From NCBI GenBank assembly GCA_016987375.1, contig PJRA01000272.1:628777-660786 (forward strand): DNA of 32,010 nt. The letters are read 5' to 3'. Positions 20,855 to 32,010 of the stretch are shown here, in pieces; the stretch's first letter is position 1; the number at the start of each line of letters is the position of its first letter. A model generated the notes under the pieces. That model was not told the origin of the DNA. It did no database searches and was given only the letters and a program-made list of their open reading frames with translations. The position numbers were made by a program, and so were the translations under genes. Origin of the DNA: Brachionus koreanus. Lineage: Eukaryota > Rotifera > Eurotatoria > Ploima > Brachionidae.

Positions 20855-21464
20855 TAGTGTTGGATGTGGTCTAAGCGAACCGGTCAAATTGCGGATGGTT
20901 TTTTGCAGTCAGACGACCGGTTCTACAAACGGTCTCAAATTTTGACCGCCTAAAAATACGGCCAAATAAATACGGGCGGCCACAAATACGGCCAACTATT
21001 TTGCCGGCGGTTATTTGGCCGCTCTCCCAAACGGTCTAATTTTTTTTCCATAAAGAATTTAAAATTTATAACATTTTAATTAAATATTTATGATTTAAAA
21101 TTTGAAAAAAAATAAGAATCAAAGACAATTTGAATATTTTTCAAATATTTTTTTGAAAATTTTTTTAACAAAAAATCTCTTTTGAAGTTAAAGGCTTTTT
21201 TTTAAAAATGACATTTTTTAAAAGCTTTTTAAAAATTTCAATCAAAAATATTTCATTTTAACAAATATAGCTCATATACTAGTTGGCCGTATTTGTGGCC
21301 GCCCGTATTTATTTGACCGTATATTTTAGCGGCCAAAAATCCTGACCGCCTGGGATACCGGCCAAGAGACCGTCCGCAAATAGTTGGCCGAGTTAAGCGA
21401 ATACGTTCTCGTCCACAAATCATTTTTACCGGATCACTGACCGTGTGTACGGATCCCAACACTA
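20855..21464. mobile_element. Non-autonomous hAT-type element (MITE), 610 bp
   Basis: The ends are TAGTGTTGG... and ...CCAACACTA. The element is flanked on both sides by the identical octamer TTTCTGTC (20847-20854 and 21465-21472), the 8-bp target duplication typical of hAT transposons. The arms are GC-rich and rich in CGGCCAA/TTGGCCG motifs. A 35-bp block (20964-20998) is repeated exactly in reverse complement at 21280-21314, and the centre (about 21046-21274) is AT-rich. No transposase is encoded; the minus-strand open frame at 21253-21474 is arm sequence. The perfect duplication and intact ends suggest fairly recent insertion. Confidence 0.85.
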
Positions 21465-21472
21465 TTTCTGTC

Positions 21473-22322
21473 ACAAGAAGGTCGCCAGTCCAGTCATTTT
21501 TTATGGTTGAAATCAGTCATCCATATTTTTCTGGAATACGAGTCGGTTCTATGTGCCAGTCAATATTTTCAACGCCTTCTTTTCAAACTTTTCCTAAATA
21601 ATTTTTTAAATAAAATAAAATAAAATCAGTTTTTTGTCGCATTTTTGAATCTTAATGGGCTCCTTGCCGAATAAATTGTTCCTTCTTTATGTTAATCTTA
21701 TTACAAGTCCTTTGCAAATATTTTTATTTAAATCAGTACTCTTAAACTTAATTCATTTTTTAGAAATCTCTTCAATTTAAACTGTAAATCATCTAAAATA
21801 TATCATACTACTATGTGATATACTAACTGAAATAAGTACTTCTTTTTTCAAATTCTTATTTTTATATTTTATCTATTTTCAATTTTCATTTCTAGTTATC
21901 TAAAAAAATAAAAATATAAATGTTTGCAACATATAGCGGATTATTCTCAAATTTTAAAAGGTTAATTGTTTGATAAGAGAATGTATTGAAAAAAAATTAT
22001 GGCTTGTTCCGAGCAATTAAAGCTTGCTTCTCTTTGAATAATATCAAGCTGCACATAATTAACACATTAAAATAAATCAAAGGAACCAAATATTTGATAA
22101 CATTTAAAACGGGATTAAATTTTAAATTTTTTACGGTATAATAATTATAACGTTAAAATGATAACTAAAATTTTAAAATTAAAAGGTTGAAAACAGAGCC
22201 TAAAAAGGAATTTTAAGTTTGATTTTAAAATAAAACATAAAGTTTATACCTTCATAATTCTCTAATTTTAAAAATTTGATTTTTACTTTTTAAAAGAATA
22301 TTTTTTAAAAATATAATTTAAC
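21473..22322. other. Intergenic stretch upstream of the SLC5 gene
   Basis: AT-rich, no coding frame. It should contain the promoter of the transporter gene; no single element can be singled out. Confidence 0.45.
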
Positions 22323-25300
22323 ATGAATTCACTAAATGTTTGGGATATTTTGGTTATATTTGGCTATTTTATTGCGGTTATATGCTTTGGCATATGGGTA
22401 TTAACTTATGGATACAATTTTTTCTTTTTTTGATTGATTTATTAAGTCTTCTTTCCAAAATAGAGGTTCTGTTGATGGTTTTTTTATTGCACGTCGTTCG
22501 ATTAATTTCATTCCTGTGAGTATATCATGCATTTTTGGTCAGAATTTAATTATTTAATTAAAAGGTCGGTGCATCGTTGTTCGCCTCTAACATAGGCACG
22601 AGTCTTTTCATTGGACTTTCTGGTAGTGCCGCTATTTCGGGTATAGCCGTGGCTGGTTTTGAACTAAATGCTCTATTTGTGCTTATAATTCTTGGCTGGG
22701 TTTTCGTACCAGTTTACATGCGAGCTGGTATCTACACAATGCCTGAATATATAAAAAAAAGATTCGGTGGTCAGAGAATACGCTTGCTTTTGTCAATTTT
22801 ATCTCTTTTGTTAAATATGTTTATTCGAATCACGGCAGATCTATTCTCTGGAGCTCTCTTCATAAAAATGTACCTGGACATTGATCTTTATCTTTCAATA
22901 GGTATCTTATTGATTATTTCAGCTTTGTTCACAATTGGAGGTGGAGCGTCTGCAGTAATTTGGTAAATTTATACATTTTTTGAAACTAAACAAAATATTC
23001 TGTTCAATTTTAGGACTGGTAATTTATATGATTAAAATTATTTCAGAATTGCTTGTTTATATCTCATTTTTTGAATAATTTTAAAAAAATTTATGAAAAT
23101 TTTCATGATTAAAAAAATTTATTTTTAAAGTATTAAGTCAATTTGAATGAAATAATTTAGAAAATTTTTTAAGTATGAATTTTAAAGTTTTCAAAACTTG
23201 GGATTATAGCTTTGAGGCAGTTCTGATGATCAGTTTTAATGGGTTTTTAAAATTCAAGATTTTATTCAAACAATTGTAATGATATTTGGAGCATTTATTC
23301 TGTCTATCCTAAGTAATTATTTTAAATTGTTAAATTTTCAGATTCTTTTAGATTAAAAAATCAAAGCTGGCCGGTCAAATTTTCTTCTCTCTTTTTCTTA
23401 ACCCAAAGATTACTAGGCCTAGAGCACTTTTTCTTTCCCAAGACAAAATATTTTCAAGAAATGACTCAGGAATTCTCACAGTTGTAAAATGTAACAAAGT
23501 AAAACCATACTGTGTCAAACCACAATAAATGCTACTAAACCAAGCAAATTCTAATTCATCAGTTAAACTATTATAGCTTATTATATAACACTCAAAAGAC
23601 CAATTTCAGTTTGGCATTTTCTTTTTGCTTTGGTGATTCGCTACATGGGTTTTATCAAATTTAACATAAAATTACGTAAATTTACCAAAAATTACTTAAA
23701 TTAACACTTAAAATTTTAACTTTTTTAAAAAGAAAAAATACGTTTCATTAAATTTAATAAATATTCTAAAAATTTTGTTTTACTATTTTTTCTCAAATGT
23801 AATCAAAACTTTTAAATGTTAATTTTTGAATATTTTCCTAAAAAATTGCTTTCATTCGAACTTTTTTGGTTTTAAAAATATTTACAATAAGTGAATTAAT
23901 GCAAATTTTCGTAAATTTACTAAAAATTACTTAAATTTTGGTAAATAATTTTATGTAAAATTTTGTAAAATCCATGTTGATAATCACCACTGTATATTTT
24001 ATAATTGGTCATTCATACACAACTAAAATTTTCTGAATTTGTTACTAGAATAAACTTTTTGAATAGAATTGGATTCTTGAAAATCTAATGAACAGTTTCA
24101 GGGATAAAGAGAATAACAAAAGGTGTCAAATTGATACCGGTTCTTTGAGTGTTAATAAATTAAAAAAAATTTTGATCAAATATCGGTATTTAGAATTTTT
24201 TGTTCAATTTTTTTACGAAAAATATTGGTTAGAAAAATAACCCAATATCCTAGTCGTTGATGAAATAGCTTTTTTTTAAATTTTCTTAAATTTTATATCT
24301 TAAGTATTTTTTATAATTTTATTAGTTCTCAAAGTAAAAAAACATCAATTTTTTCATTAAATTTGTCAACTCTCGTACAAGGTCAAGTTAATGGAACTAA
24401 ATTTTTTGTTTTTTTAAATCTTAATTTATCAAACAATTGAACTACAAGTATAAATAAAACGAGAATAGGGCTAGGTTAAGGTTTTATATTGTATATTGAA
24501 ATATTCCAAAAAGAGTAGTGTTGCTTATCCTCAGTGACGGCCAAACTTCGGTGTTGGTCATTTTGATGGCCGTGTACAAAATTAAAATTTTAAAAATTTT
24601 TCGATATAAAAATTCGATATATAAAAGAATTGAGTATGAGAAAAAAAGTTAAAATTTTTAAATAAATATAATACGTAATTAAATAACTAAAATACTGAAT
24701 TAAGAACTAAATAAAAACATTTTATTTTTTTTGTATTCAATGTCAATTACAATTAAATTTTATTATTTTTCTAATTTATTAATGCATAATTGATTGAAAT
24801 GAAATTTTTATACCACAAAAAAAACAAAAATTATTAATGAAGGGTACCCGTTTGAGCCTTACACTAATTAGCTCTCATAGAATAACAATACCGCTAAAAT
24901 TACAAACACATTAACCAGACAGTCAATTGAAACAATCAAGTCAATCAAGGAAATAGGCAACAGTAGTTTTGAAGAGTTTGAAGCCGAAAAAGTAATTAAG
25001 AATAACGTGGAAGACCAGCCGGATCGAAAAAACAAAAAAAAATGAGAATTTTTTTTTCATTAAGTACACTGGAGTTATGATAACTGTATACTGTAGTTAG
25101 ATTTTTTTTTGTTCAACTCAAATAATTAGTGCTTTAATAATAAAAAAAAAATAAAAAAAATTTTGTTCTACATTCAGTATTATAGTTTTTTTTGTTGCAT
25201 AAAATAAATAGGTAAAAATTATAAGCCAAAGAAAATATCAATTGAAATATTAAAAGTAAGAAAGATTGTACAATGTATCACAATAACGATGACGCTTTAA

Positions 25301-27067
25301 ATTTATTTAATTAAAATAAAATAATTAACTTGATAAGTTTTTGATTGTAAGGATCGCAGATCATAGCAAAAAAGCTTCTTAACATCATATTTTTATTGGT
25401 GATAGATTTTTTATTAGTAAACTTTAATTTAAAAAAATAATGTTTAATTTGCAGAACGATTTTTGGTCAATAGAAAAATAATTATTTAAATTTTCCATTT
25501 TTTTTGTTCAAAAATTAATTAATTGATTTTAAGGTTTTAATAAAATCGGTGGTATTCAACGCTTGATCGAAAAATACAGTTATGCCATATCTTCAACGAC
25601 TTTGTTTAGTAATACAAGTTGTGGTGTTCCGCAAGCTGATTATTTCGACCTTCACAGAGCAGCAGGTCGAGATTTTCCCTGGCCTGGTATGACATTTGGT
25701 CTAACAATTTCAGCTGTTTGGTATTGGTGCTCTGATCAAGTAAGAAAAAAATTTATTTTATTATTCTAGCTTTGAAATGAAATGGTTATGGACTCTAAAA
25801 CAAAAGAATTAATTTTTTATGTTTAAATTTTGCCTTTATTTTTGTTATTAGATGATTGTTCAAAGAGCATTGGCTGCCAAAAATCTATCTCATGTAAAAG
25901 CCGGATGCATATTAGCTGGCTATTTAAAACTTTTACCTCTTTTTTTAATTATAATGCCTGGCATGATTTCAAGGGTTTTATTTAATGGTAATTATTCAAA
26001 TTAAAAATGGGTTAAATTATTTAAGTATTTGAAAAGAGGAAATTGGATGCGTGGATCCGGAATTGTGTCAGTCTTTCTGTGGAAATGAGAACGGCTGTTC
26101 CAACTTTGCTTATCCAAAGTTAATTATACAAACAATGCCTGCAGGATTGCGAGGCTTAATGGTAGCTGTAATGATAGCAGCACTAATGTCATCATTAACT
26201 TCAGTTTTTAATTCCTGTAGCGTTATTTTTACGATGGACATTTGGAAGCATTTTCGAAAACAAGCTTGTGATATTGAACTAATGATTATTGGAAGAGTGT
26301 TCGTTGTTACATTTGTAATAATATCAATTTTTTGGATTCCCATTATAGAAATGAATCAGGGTAGCAGACTTTTTGATTACACTCAGTCAGTTACAAGTTT
26401 TTTAGCTCCGCCAGTTTGTGCTGTATATGTTCAAGCAATTTTATTCAAAAGAATAAATGAACCAGTAAATTTAAATATCATAACTTTAACTTGAATCAAA
26501 TTGATTTTCAAGGGCGCTTTTTGGGGCCTTATAACAGGTCTCTGTGTTGGTTTAATTAGATTTATTTGGCAATTTTCCTATAAAGAGCCATCTTGTTTAA
26601 ACATTCATTTAGACAAACGTCCATTTATAATTTCCAAAATTCACTTTTTACATTTTGGAATTATTCTTTTTGTTATAACTTGTTTGACTTCTTGGATTGT
26701 CAGCCTATTGACCCCGCCTATACCGTACAAGTACATCAGACGTCTTACCTATTTTTCGATTGATGATCCATTAGAACCTGAACAAATACCAAGTAACCAA
26801 ATTTTAGAAGAAAAAGATGATTCATTAAATTTTGATCATTTACTTGATACAAATGAAAATGACGTTAAAATGCACAAAAGAATATTTTTTTGGCTGTGTG
26901 GCATAGAAAACTATATGAAATCAGATAAGAAAAGTAAAGCTAAAAATGAGAAAATAGATACATCTATTGAAGAGAACAGTTTATGGTCAAAATTATGTGA
27001 TATAAATGCAGTTATTGCGATGGGTTTTTGTGGCTTTTGTTATGCTTTTTTCAATAGATTTAACTAG
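22323..27067 (+). CDS. Sodium/solute cotransporter, SLC5 (SGLT-like) family
   Basis: Nine exons: 22323-22397, 22447-22515, 22565-22962, 23014-23018, 23259-23312, 25534-25739, 25852-25987, 26037-26464 and 26513-27067. They give 641 residues, close to the 664 of human SGLT1, and the sequence is collinear with it end to end. It is a multi-span plasma-membrane symporter with the LeuT fold. Na2-site residues are kept (A55, I58, S366, S367 for SGLT1 A76, I79, S392, S393). Sugar-site residues N57, E81, Y264, W265, K295 and Q431 match SGLT1 N78, E102, Y290, W291, K321 and Q457. The residue matching H83 is L62, with TSL replacing SGH, so substrate preference may differ from glucose. The extracellular cysteine loop ([17 protein letters not shown]) is typical of SGLTs. 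Exon 4 is only 5 nt long. The 2.2-kb fifth intron carries a foldback repeat. The subtype within SLC5A cannot be fixed. Confidence 0.93.
23631..23989. repeat. Foldback element inside SLC5 intron 5
   Basis: The ends TGGTGATTCGCTACATGG and CCATGTTGATAATCACCA are imperfect inverted repeats. The similarity continues inward over about 60-70 bp (TTTTATCAAATTTAACATAA against its complement, then TACCAAAAATTACTTAAA). The interior is AT-rich and non-coding. No target duplication was recognised. A MITE-like repeat is the simplest reading. Confidence 0.6.
24881..25045 (+). other. Protein-like open stretch within SLC5 intron 5
   Basis: Bounded by TAG and TGA, 54 codons read with balanced, polar content ([20 protein letters not shown], then [18 protein letters not shown]), higher in G/C than the surrounding intron. 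There is no ATG and no obvious acceptor at its start. It could be a gene or retro-copy remnant, an alternative exon, or chance. Confidence 0.25.
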
Positions 27068-27086
27068 TAATAATTTTTTTTAAAAT

Positions 27087-27092
27087 AATAAA
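27087..27092 (+). promoter_or_regulatory. Polyadenylation signal of the SLC5 gene
   Basis: AATAAA begins 20 bases after the stop codon at 27067. Confidence 0.4.
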
Positions 27093-27744
27093 ATAACAAT
27101 ATTGATGAGGTAAAAATAAAAAATAGCATTTCATTAAGTTTTTCTAAAATGTTTTGACGATTAAAAAAAATTAAATTTAATAAAATAATTTTAAAAAAAA
27201 AAGTAATGAAAAAATACGTAAAATTTTATAAATTTTCTCTTTTTTTTTAAATATTTTAAGCTACCAAATTAAGATTTTTAGCATATTAAATCCTTTTTCG
27301 ACAGATTTGTTTCGTCAGTAATTCAGTCAACAATTTCAGGTTTTCTTTATGAACAACATTTTTTAACAATGCAACACCCTTCGGCTTTCTAGCTTTATTT
27401 TTTTTATTTAATCAAAAAATAAAATAATTTCATTTAGAAATTATAGAGTATTTTTCCTTTTCAATTATAAATTTTATTATTTAAATGAATTTAAACATAT
27501 TAAATATGATAATCTGATATCAAAATAAAAAAACATACTTTAACGCCCAAAGTGAATTTGTAGAACCCACATAAATTTTTGATATAAAAATGATTTAAAT
27601 AGGCAAAGGTTGTAACAAAATATTTCAATTATTAGACAAATTTTCTTTCATTATTCAAATTGAATCTTATTAGAAATTTCATTAAAATTTTCTGATTATC
27701 AATTTTAAATTAAAAAAAAATATAAACAGAAATATATTTTAATA
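27093..27744. other. Spacer between convergent SLC5 and SPTLC2 genes
   Basis: About 700 bp of AT-rich sequence holding the two 3' untranslated regions. No gene or clear repeat seen. Confidence 0.55.
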
Positions 27745-27750
27745 TTTATT
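27745..27750 (-). promoter_or_regulatory. Polyadenylation signal of SPTLC2
   Basis: AATAAA on the minus strand lies about 45 bases past the stop codon. Confidence 0.4.
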
Positions 27751-27793
27751 ATGTATAAAATAAAATGATATAAAAACTGAGCTAAAACGATCA

Positions 27794-29650
27794 TCACTTG
27801 TAATTTTTTGAAGTATTTTTCTCCATTTCAAGAACTTGCTGAAAAGTTCTAGGCGGATTCAATTTAGAAATTTTAATGCCATTTAAATGACCACACTCAT
27901 CAATAGCTTGTAAGGCCTATCAGTTATAAAACAAAATTAAATTAAAATCTAAATGAAAGTTTAAAATTTTGTTACTCTATCCAGCATTTCACGAGTGTGT
28001 GCAGCAGACAAACAAAATCTGACCCTACCACCAGCTAAAGGGGTAGCAGGAAAGCCAACAGTAACAACAGCTATTTTTCGTTCAAGCATTAGTCTGTTAA
28101 AAAACGCAACTTTAGGCGGCATGTACAACATGGCTGGTACAACTGGTGAGCTAGAACTTCCATAAACAACAAAACCCATTTTCTTTAGCTTGTCCCTGAA
28201 ATATCGCGTATTCTCTGCTAGTTGTTCGATTCGTCTCTGTCCTTCTTTGGTCCCGTCCAAGCCCATTATAATCTCAAGTGTTTTCTTTGTTTGCATACAA
28301 ACAGGAGCACTCATGCTTGATGCATAACAGTGTGAATGTGATGTATTCTTTAATGAATCAATCAACTTTTGTGATCCTGCCACATAGCCGCCAGCTGCAC
28401 CAAAACTTTTTGAAAAAGTTCCCATTAGAACGTCTACATCTTTTGGATCACACCCGAAGTGTTCGACAACACCACGACCTGTTGGACCTACTGCACCAAT
28501 GCTGTGTGCTTCATCCAAATACAAATAAGCTTTGTATTTCTTTTTCAGTGCAATAATTTCAGGCAATGGTGTTATTGTTCCCTCCATACTTTCAATTTTA
28601 ATTTATTCAGATAAATAAAAATTAAATTTTTCTCTATAATCATTTTACCTGTATACCCCTTCTACAACGATTAATATTTTTCTCCAAGGACGACGAGTCA
28701 CCGGATGACCTTCAATAATTGCTTTTTTTAACTTTGATTCCAAATCTTGAACATTGTTGTGTTTAAATACTCGAATTGTAGCACCGGATAGTCTCGAGCC
28801 CAAAATTAAACTAACATGATTTAGTTCATCGCTTAAAATAAGACAATCTTTTTCAATAATAGCAGGAATACTGAGTGCATTTGTTGCAAAGCCCATTCCA
28901 GTAACTAAAGCAGCTTCAACACCAAGAAATTTAGCCAATAACTCTTCCAATTCCAAATGACATTTCAAAGTTCCTAGCTCTTGTCTTGAACTGCAGCTTG
29001 AAACTCCAAAATCTTCTATGCTTTTCATTGCTGATTTTGAGCTAGGACCATTGTTTTCTGCAAAACCCAAATAATTGTATGAACCCATATTTAACACCTT
29101 GATTTTTTCTCCGGTGTAATAAAATGTCCAATTGTAATCATCACTTTTTCTTTCAACCAGTTCAATCTCTGCTCCTGGTACACTACACACAGGTCTATTA
29201 AAACAGTCTCTATTTCTCACATAAACATTTCGGGTATGAAAGCTCTCATAGCTGTTGAATAAGGGCGCGAAGTCTTCAGTGTTATTATCCACAGCTCCTT
29301 TTCTCTTTTCTAAACCCCACTTTCGCATAAATTCTCGAATATGACCAAATATTTCCAATATTGTATAGCATAGATGAGTGAAAAATACTTGTAATTTTGA
29401 TGTTTCTTCGTATTTTTCTTGTTGAATGCATCTTTTTTTCACAGTCTAAAAGTATTCTGTTGAAAAATAATTTCAAAAACAAAAAAACTTTTACATTTTT
29501 TAACTTTAAACTGCTGGTTGATAGATTTCGTGAATGATTTCTCTTGTGTAAACTATTTGACTGCTTTTCAGAATTGGACAAGCCACTTGATAACTTTATA
29601 AATTCTGTACTTTGATTTTCATTATTAACTAATAACTTATCAAAAGTCAT
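27794..29650 (-). CDS. SPTLC2: Serine palmitoyltransferase subunit 2
   Basis: Four exons, 29650-29495, 29445-28649, 28588-27976 and 27916-27794, give 562 residues, the same length as human SPTLC2. The enzyme joins L-serine and palmitoyl-CoA to make 3-ketosphinganine, the first step of sphingolipid synthesis, at the endoplasmic reticulum with SPTLC1. A hydrophobic N-terminal segment (about residues 70-90, [17 protein letters not shown]) is followed by the alpha-oxoamine synthase core: [73 protein letters not shown] (D343, H346) and GTFSKSFGA, with the PLP-binding lysine at K378. All expected catalytic blocks are intact. The C-terminus ([11 protein letters not shown]...) comes from a last exon that is missed if the exon 3 frame is read on to its false stop at 27961. 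An upstream in-frame ATG at 29710 could add 20 residues; a TTTTTTAG just before the chosen start suggests a 5' intron instead. SPTLC1 is not in the window. Confidence 0.96.
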
Positions 29651-32010
29651 TTTATCTAAAAAAACAAATTCAACATTAATTTTTTCGTAACCACATAAAC
29701 AATTATACATCTTATTTAACAAGAATTTTAATCTATTTTAAAGATAAATTTTATTTAAATTTACATATCTATTTTAAATTATTTATTTATTAAAAAATTT
29801 TATTGATTAAATATTTTCTTTTTAAATAATCATTTGAATTTAATATTCGGTATTAAATTTATTCTAATAAGCAAAAATATTTATGTTCGGATTTTATTAA
29901 AATTTAAATATTAGAAAAATTTCTCTAGAAGTTTAAAAAGAGCTTCATTTTAAAATTAAATACAAATAATTACTAAAACTATAAAAATATAGTTATTGTT
30001 TTATTTAAAATTTATCAAAAAACTAATTTCTAAATTAAAATAAATAAAAAATGTAGATGCTAAATTTTTTCATATCAAGTCACAAAAATAAATTTTAAAA
30101 AAAGATAACAAGTTTCTTTAGAATTTAATTACTCAGAAATTCAAACATGATTTCTATTATATTTAAAGTTAATTTTTATCAATTACGCATTAAAAGGTAA
30201 AGAATAAAGGTAAAAACGCTAAATAGTTTATTTATAAAAAATTAAAAATAATAAAATTAACTCAAAATCATGAAACTAAATATTCACCCTAAACACGCAT
30301 AAATTTATGAAAATCAATAGACATTTTAAGCATAAAATTTACCTTTATATCAACTTAATTTTCTTATTGATTTCAGAAATCAAAAGTTTCAAATCAAATG
30401 TTTCTCGGTCATTTTTTTTCATTTCTTGAGGCAAAATTATTTCGAATTTTTTTCAAATTTAAATTGAAATGTAGTGAAAAATTGCTTTCAAAATGAAAAA
30501 ATGTTATCATATACTTTAAAAACTTTTGCTTTAAATATTTAGTTTTCCAATCAGTCAAGGATCTACCTAGATTATTGCTAAAAATGTAATTAATCGTATT
30601 TAAATTATCCTGAATTTGTCTTAGCCGTTACTCTCTCACACTTAGTTTATATTTTGTCCTAATCATTTATCTTACCAATACCGACTATGTCTTTGAAAAT
30701 GAATCTAGTCTTAGTTGTATCTAGCTACCATAGCTGTTTTCCTAGTAGTTTATTATTATTATTATTATTAAAAGTAAAAAAAAATTAAAACTAAAATTCA
30801 CGTATTCTAATCAAAATTTTTCAATATCAATTATAAATAATAAAAGAATTGGGTTTTTGGAAATTTGGTCCAAACAATGAATAGAACAAAAACTTAACAA
30901 AATTTATAACTTTTTTACAGGTAAAAAAAGAAAGCGAGGTGGATAAACATATTTATTCAAGACTAAAAAATTAAAAAAGAGATAGAGCTAAAAGATTTAA
31001 TTAATTTAATACACTAGAACAGAAGTTTAACAAGCAAACTCTCTACAAAGTGAAACACACTCAATTAAATTGCCTGTCTTTAAAAATTTATAGTTTTGCA
31101 AGAATATAGCTAATAATACAACTATTAATGTTGCAATAAATTTAATTTTAAACAAAAAAAATATTTTTTTTTGTTTTATTTTTGATCAATTGATCAATTA
31201 TTTGATTATTTACTGAGAGCTTTTTTTTTAAAATATAAATCTAATAATTGTGTTAATTTATTTGTTAAAATTATAGCTTGGGTTTGGACCCCATGTGTTT
31301 GGAATTAAGCTTTGTTCTTCCTTTCAGCCGCATGAGAAAAATACATGGATTTTAATAACTATGGAAAGAGTAATGAATATGGTCATATGACTATAATTAA
31401 AGTAATAAAAATAAGTGTCGCTGCTTCATGGTCGCATCTGGCATAAAGACTGAAAAAGAATCTTGTGATGCTGAACATCACAATTGATAATGATTAATTA
31501 GATTCTATAATCCATTTTCAATATTTAAATAAGATGCAAAGTATTATTCTTATTTATTTTTGGTTTTATTCAATCAGGCCAAACTATCTATTTCATGAAA
31601 GATCAGAAACTTAAGAAATATCACTAACACCATCCACAATTAAAATGTATTTTGTGTTTAAAAAAAAGTTCTATTTTTATTCTATTCTCTAATTTACATA
31701 ACAAACTTTTTAATGTAAGCATGAAGGTTCAAACGAATTTTAATTAGAAAAAATATAACAAGTCTTCCTAGAAAAATTGACTTTTTTATTTAAAACTTTT
31801 AAAACCAAGAATTAAATATGTATATAATCAAACGTAGAACGTGCAATTCATAAAGAAAGTTTTTTTATTGGAATATACTTTTAGTATAAATTAATAGTAG
31901 TATAAATAAATAAATAAATAATAAAAGTTTAAATTTTATGATCTAACAAAATCATGATGTTAACACTCAAAAACCGGATGACTTTTTTGAACCTTTTATT
32001 TAAATCTTTT
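29651..32010. other. Upstream flank of SPTLC2; no gene seen
   Basis: AT-rich, with short simple repeats: an ATT run at about 30750-30770 and an AAAT/AATA run at about 31900-31922. A patch at 31275-31470 is less AT-rich but has stops in every frame. The SPTLC2 promoter should lie at the left end. Confidence 0.5.

Noticed and set aside
21253..21474. 73-codon minus-strand open frame with Arg/Gly-rich content
   Set aside because: It is the GC-rich arm of the hAT-type element read as protein; it crosses the element's end into the target duplication.
24510..24560. TAGTGTTG followed by CGGCCAA, resembling the hAT-type element end
   Set aside because: The match is short, lacks a partner end and has no target duplication.
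26110..26343. Minus-strand open frame opposite the SLC5 gene
   Set aside because: Shadow of SLC5 exon 8, which is firmly identified.
28278..28556. Plus-strand open frame opposite SPTLC2
   Set aside because: Shadow of the highly conserved SPTLC2 third exon.
31275..31640. Possible second Tc1/mariner relic upstream of SPTLC2
   Set aside because: Composition is less AT-rich and a few residues recall transposase blocks, but no motif is clear in any frame.
1..32010. CRISPR arrays, prokaryotic operons, ribosome binding sites, rRNA genes
   Set aside because: None seen; spliced genes show the window is eukaryotic nuclear DNA.

Overview
The window is nuclear DNA of an animal. Genes have short GT-AG introns (many 45-60 bp), AATAAA-type 3' signals and no operon structure, and several encode recognisable metazoan proteins. 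Base composition is very AT-rich, with long A/T runs between genes. This fits a small invertebrate with a compact AT-rich genome, such as a monogonont rotifer. That placement is inference; no rRNA or mitochondrial marker is present.

Layout: 0-1 kb, relic of a Tc1/mariner transposase. 1.37-2.34 kb (+), a five-exon TEX47-like gene. 3.0-3.55 kb, a long foldback repeat. 4.1-5.6 kb (+), a type II membrane glycosyltransferase-like gene (copy A). 5.65 kb, a tRNA-like sequence with a T-run terminator. 6.2-8.65 kb (+), a six-exon gene for a protein of about 727 residues that I cannot name with confidence. 10.7-12.0 kb (-), an inverted, broken copy B of the glycosyltransferase gene. 12.4-13.5 kb (+), a decayed DDE-type transposase. 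14.0-14.3 kb (-), a small secreted acidic protein. 15.4-16.3 kb (+), a SWSAP1-like RAD51-paralogue gene. 16.3-17.1 kb and 19.6-20.0 kb (-), two related secreted cysteine-rich proteins. 20.86-21.46 kb, a non-autonomous hAT-type element with an exact 8-bp target duplication. 22.3-27.1 kb (+), a nine-exon sodium/solute cotransporter (SLC5/SGLT). 27.8-29.65 kb (-), serine palmitoyltransferase subunit 2 (SPTLC2), convergent with the transporter. 29.65-32.0 kb, no gene seen.

The genes are functionally unrelated, as expected of a eukaryotic chromosome. The points most worth a second look are: a 566-bp tract that is almost identical between the two inverted glycosyltransferase copies although the rest of them has diverged strongly (gene conversion); a 5-nucleotide micro-exon needed to read the SLC5 gene; the hAT-type element; and a cluster of minus-strand secreted proteins, one of which has its start codon one base out of frame with its signal peptide. 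I found no CRISPR array, prokaryotic system or viral gene.
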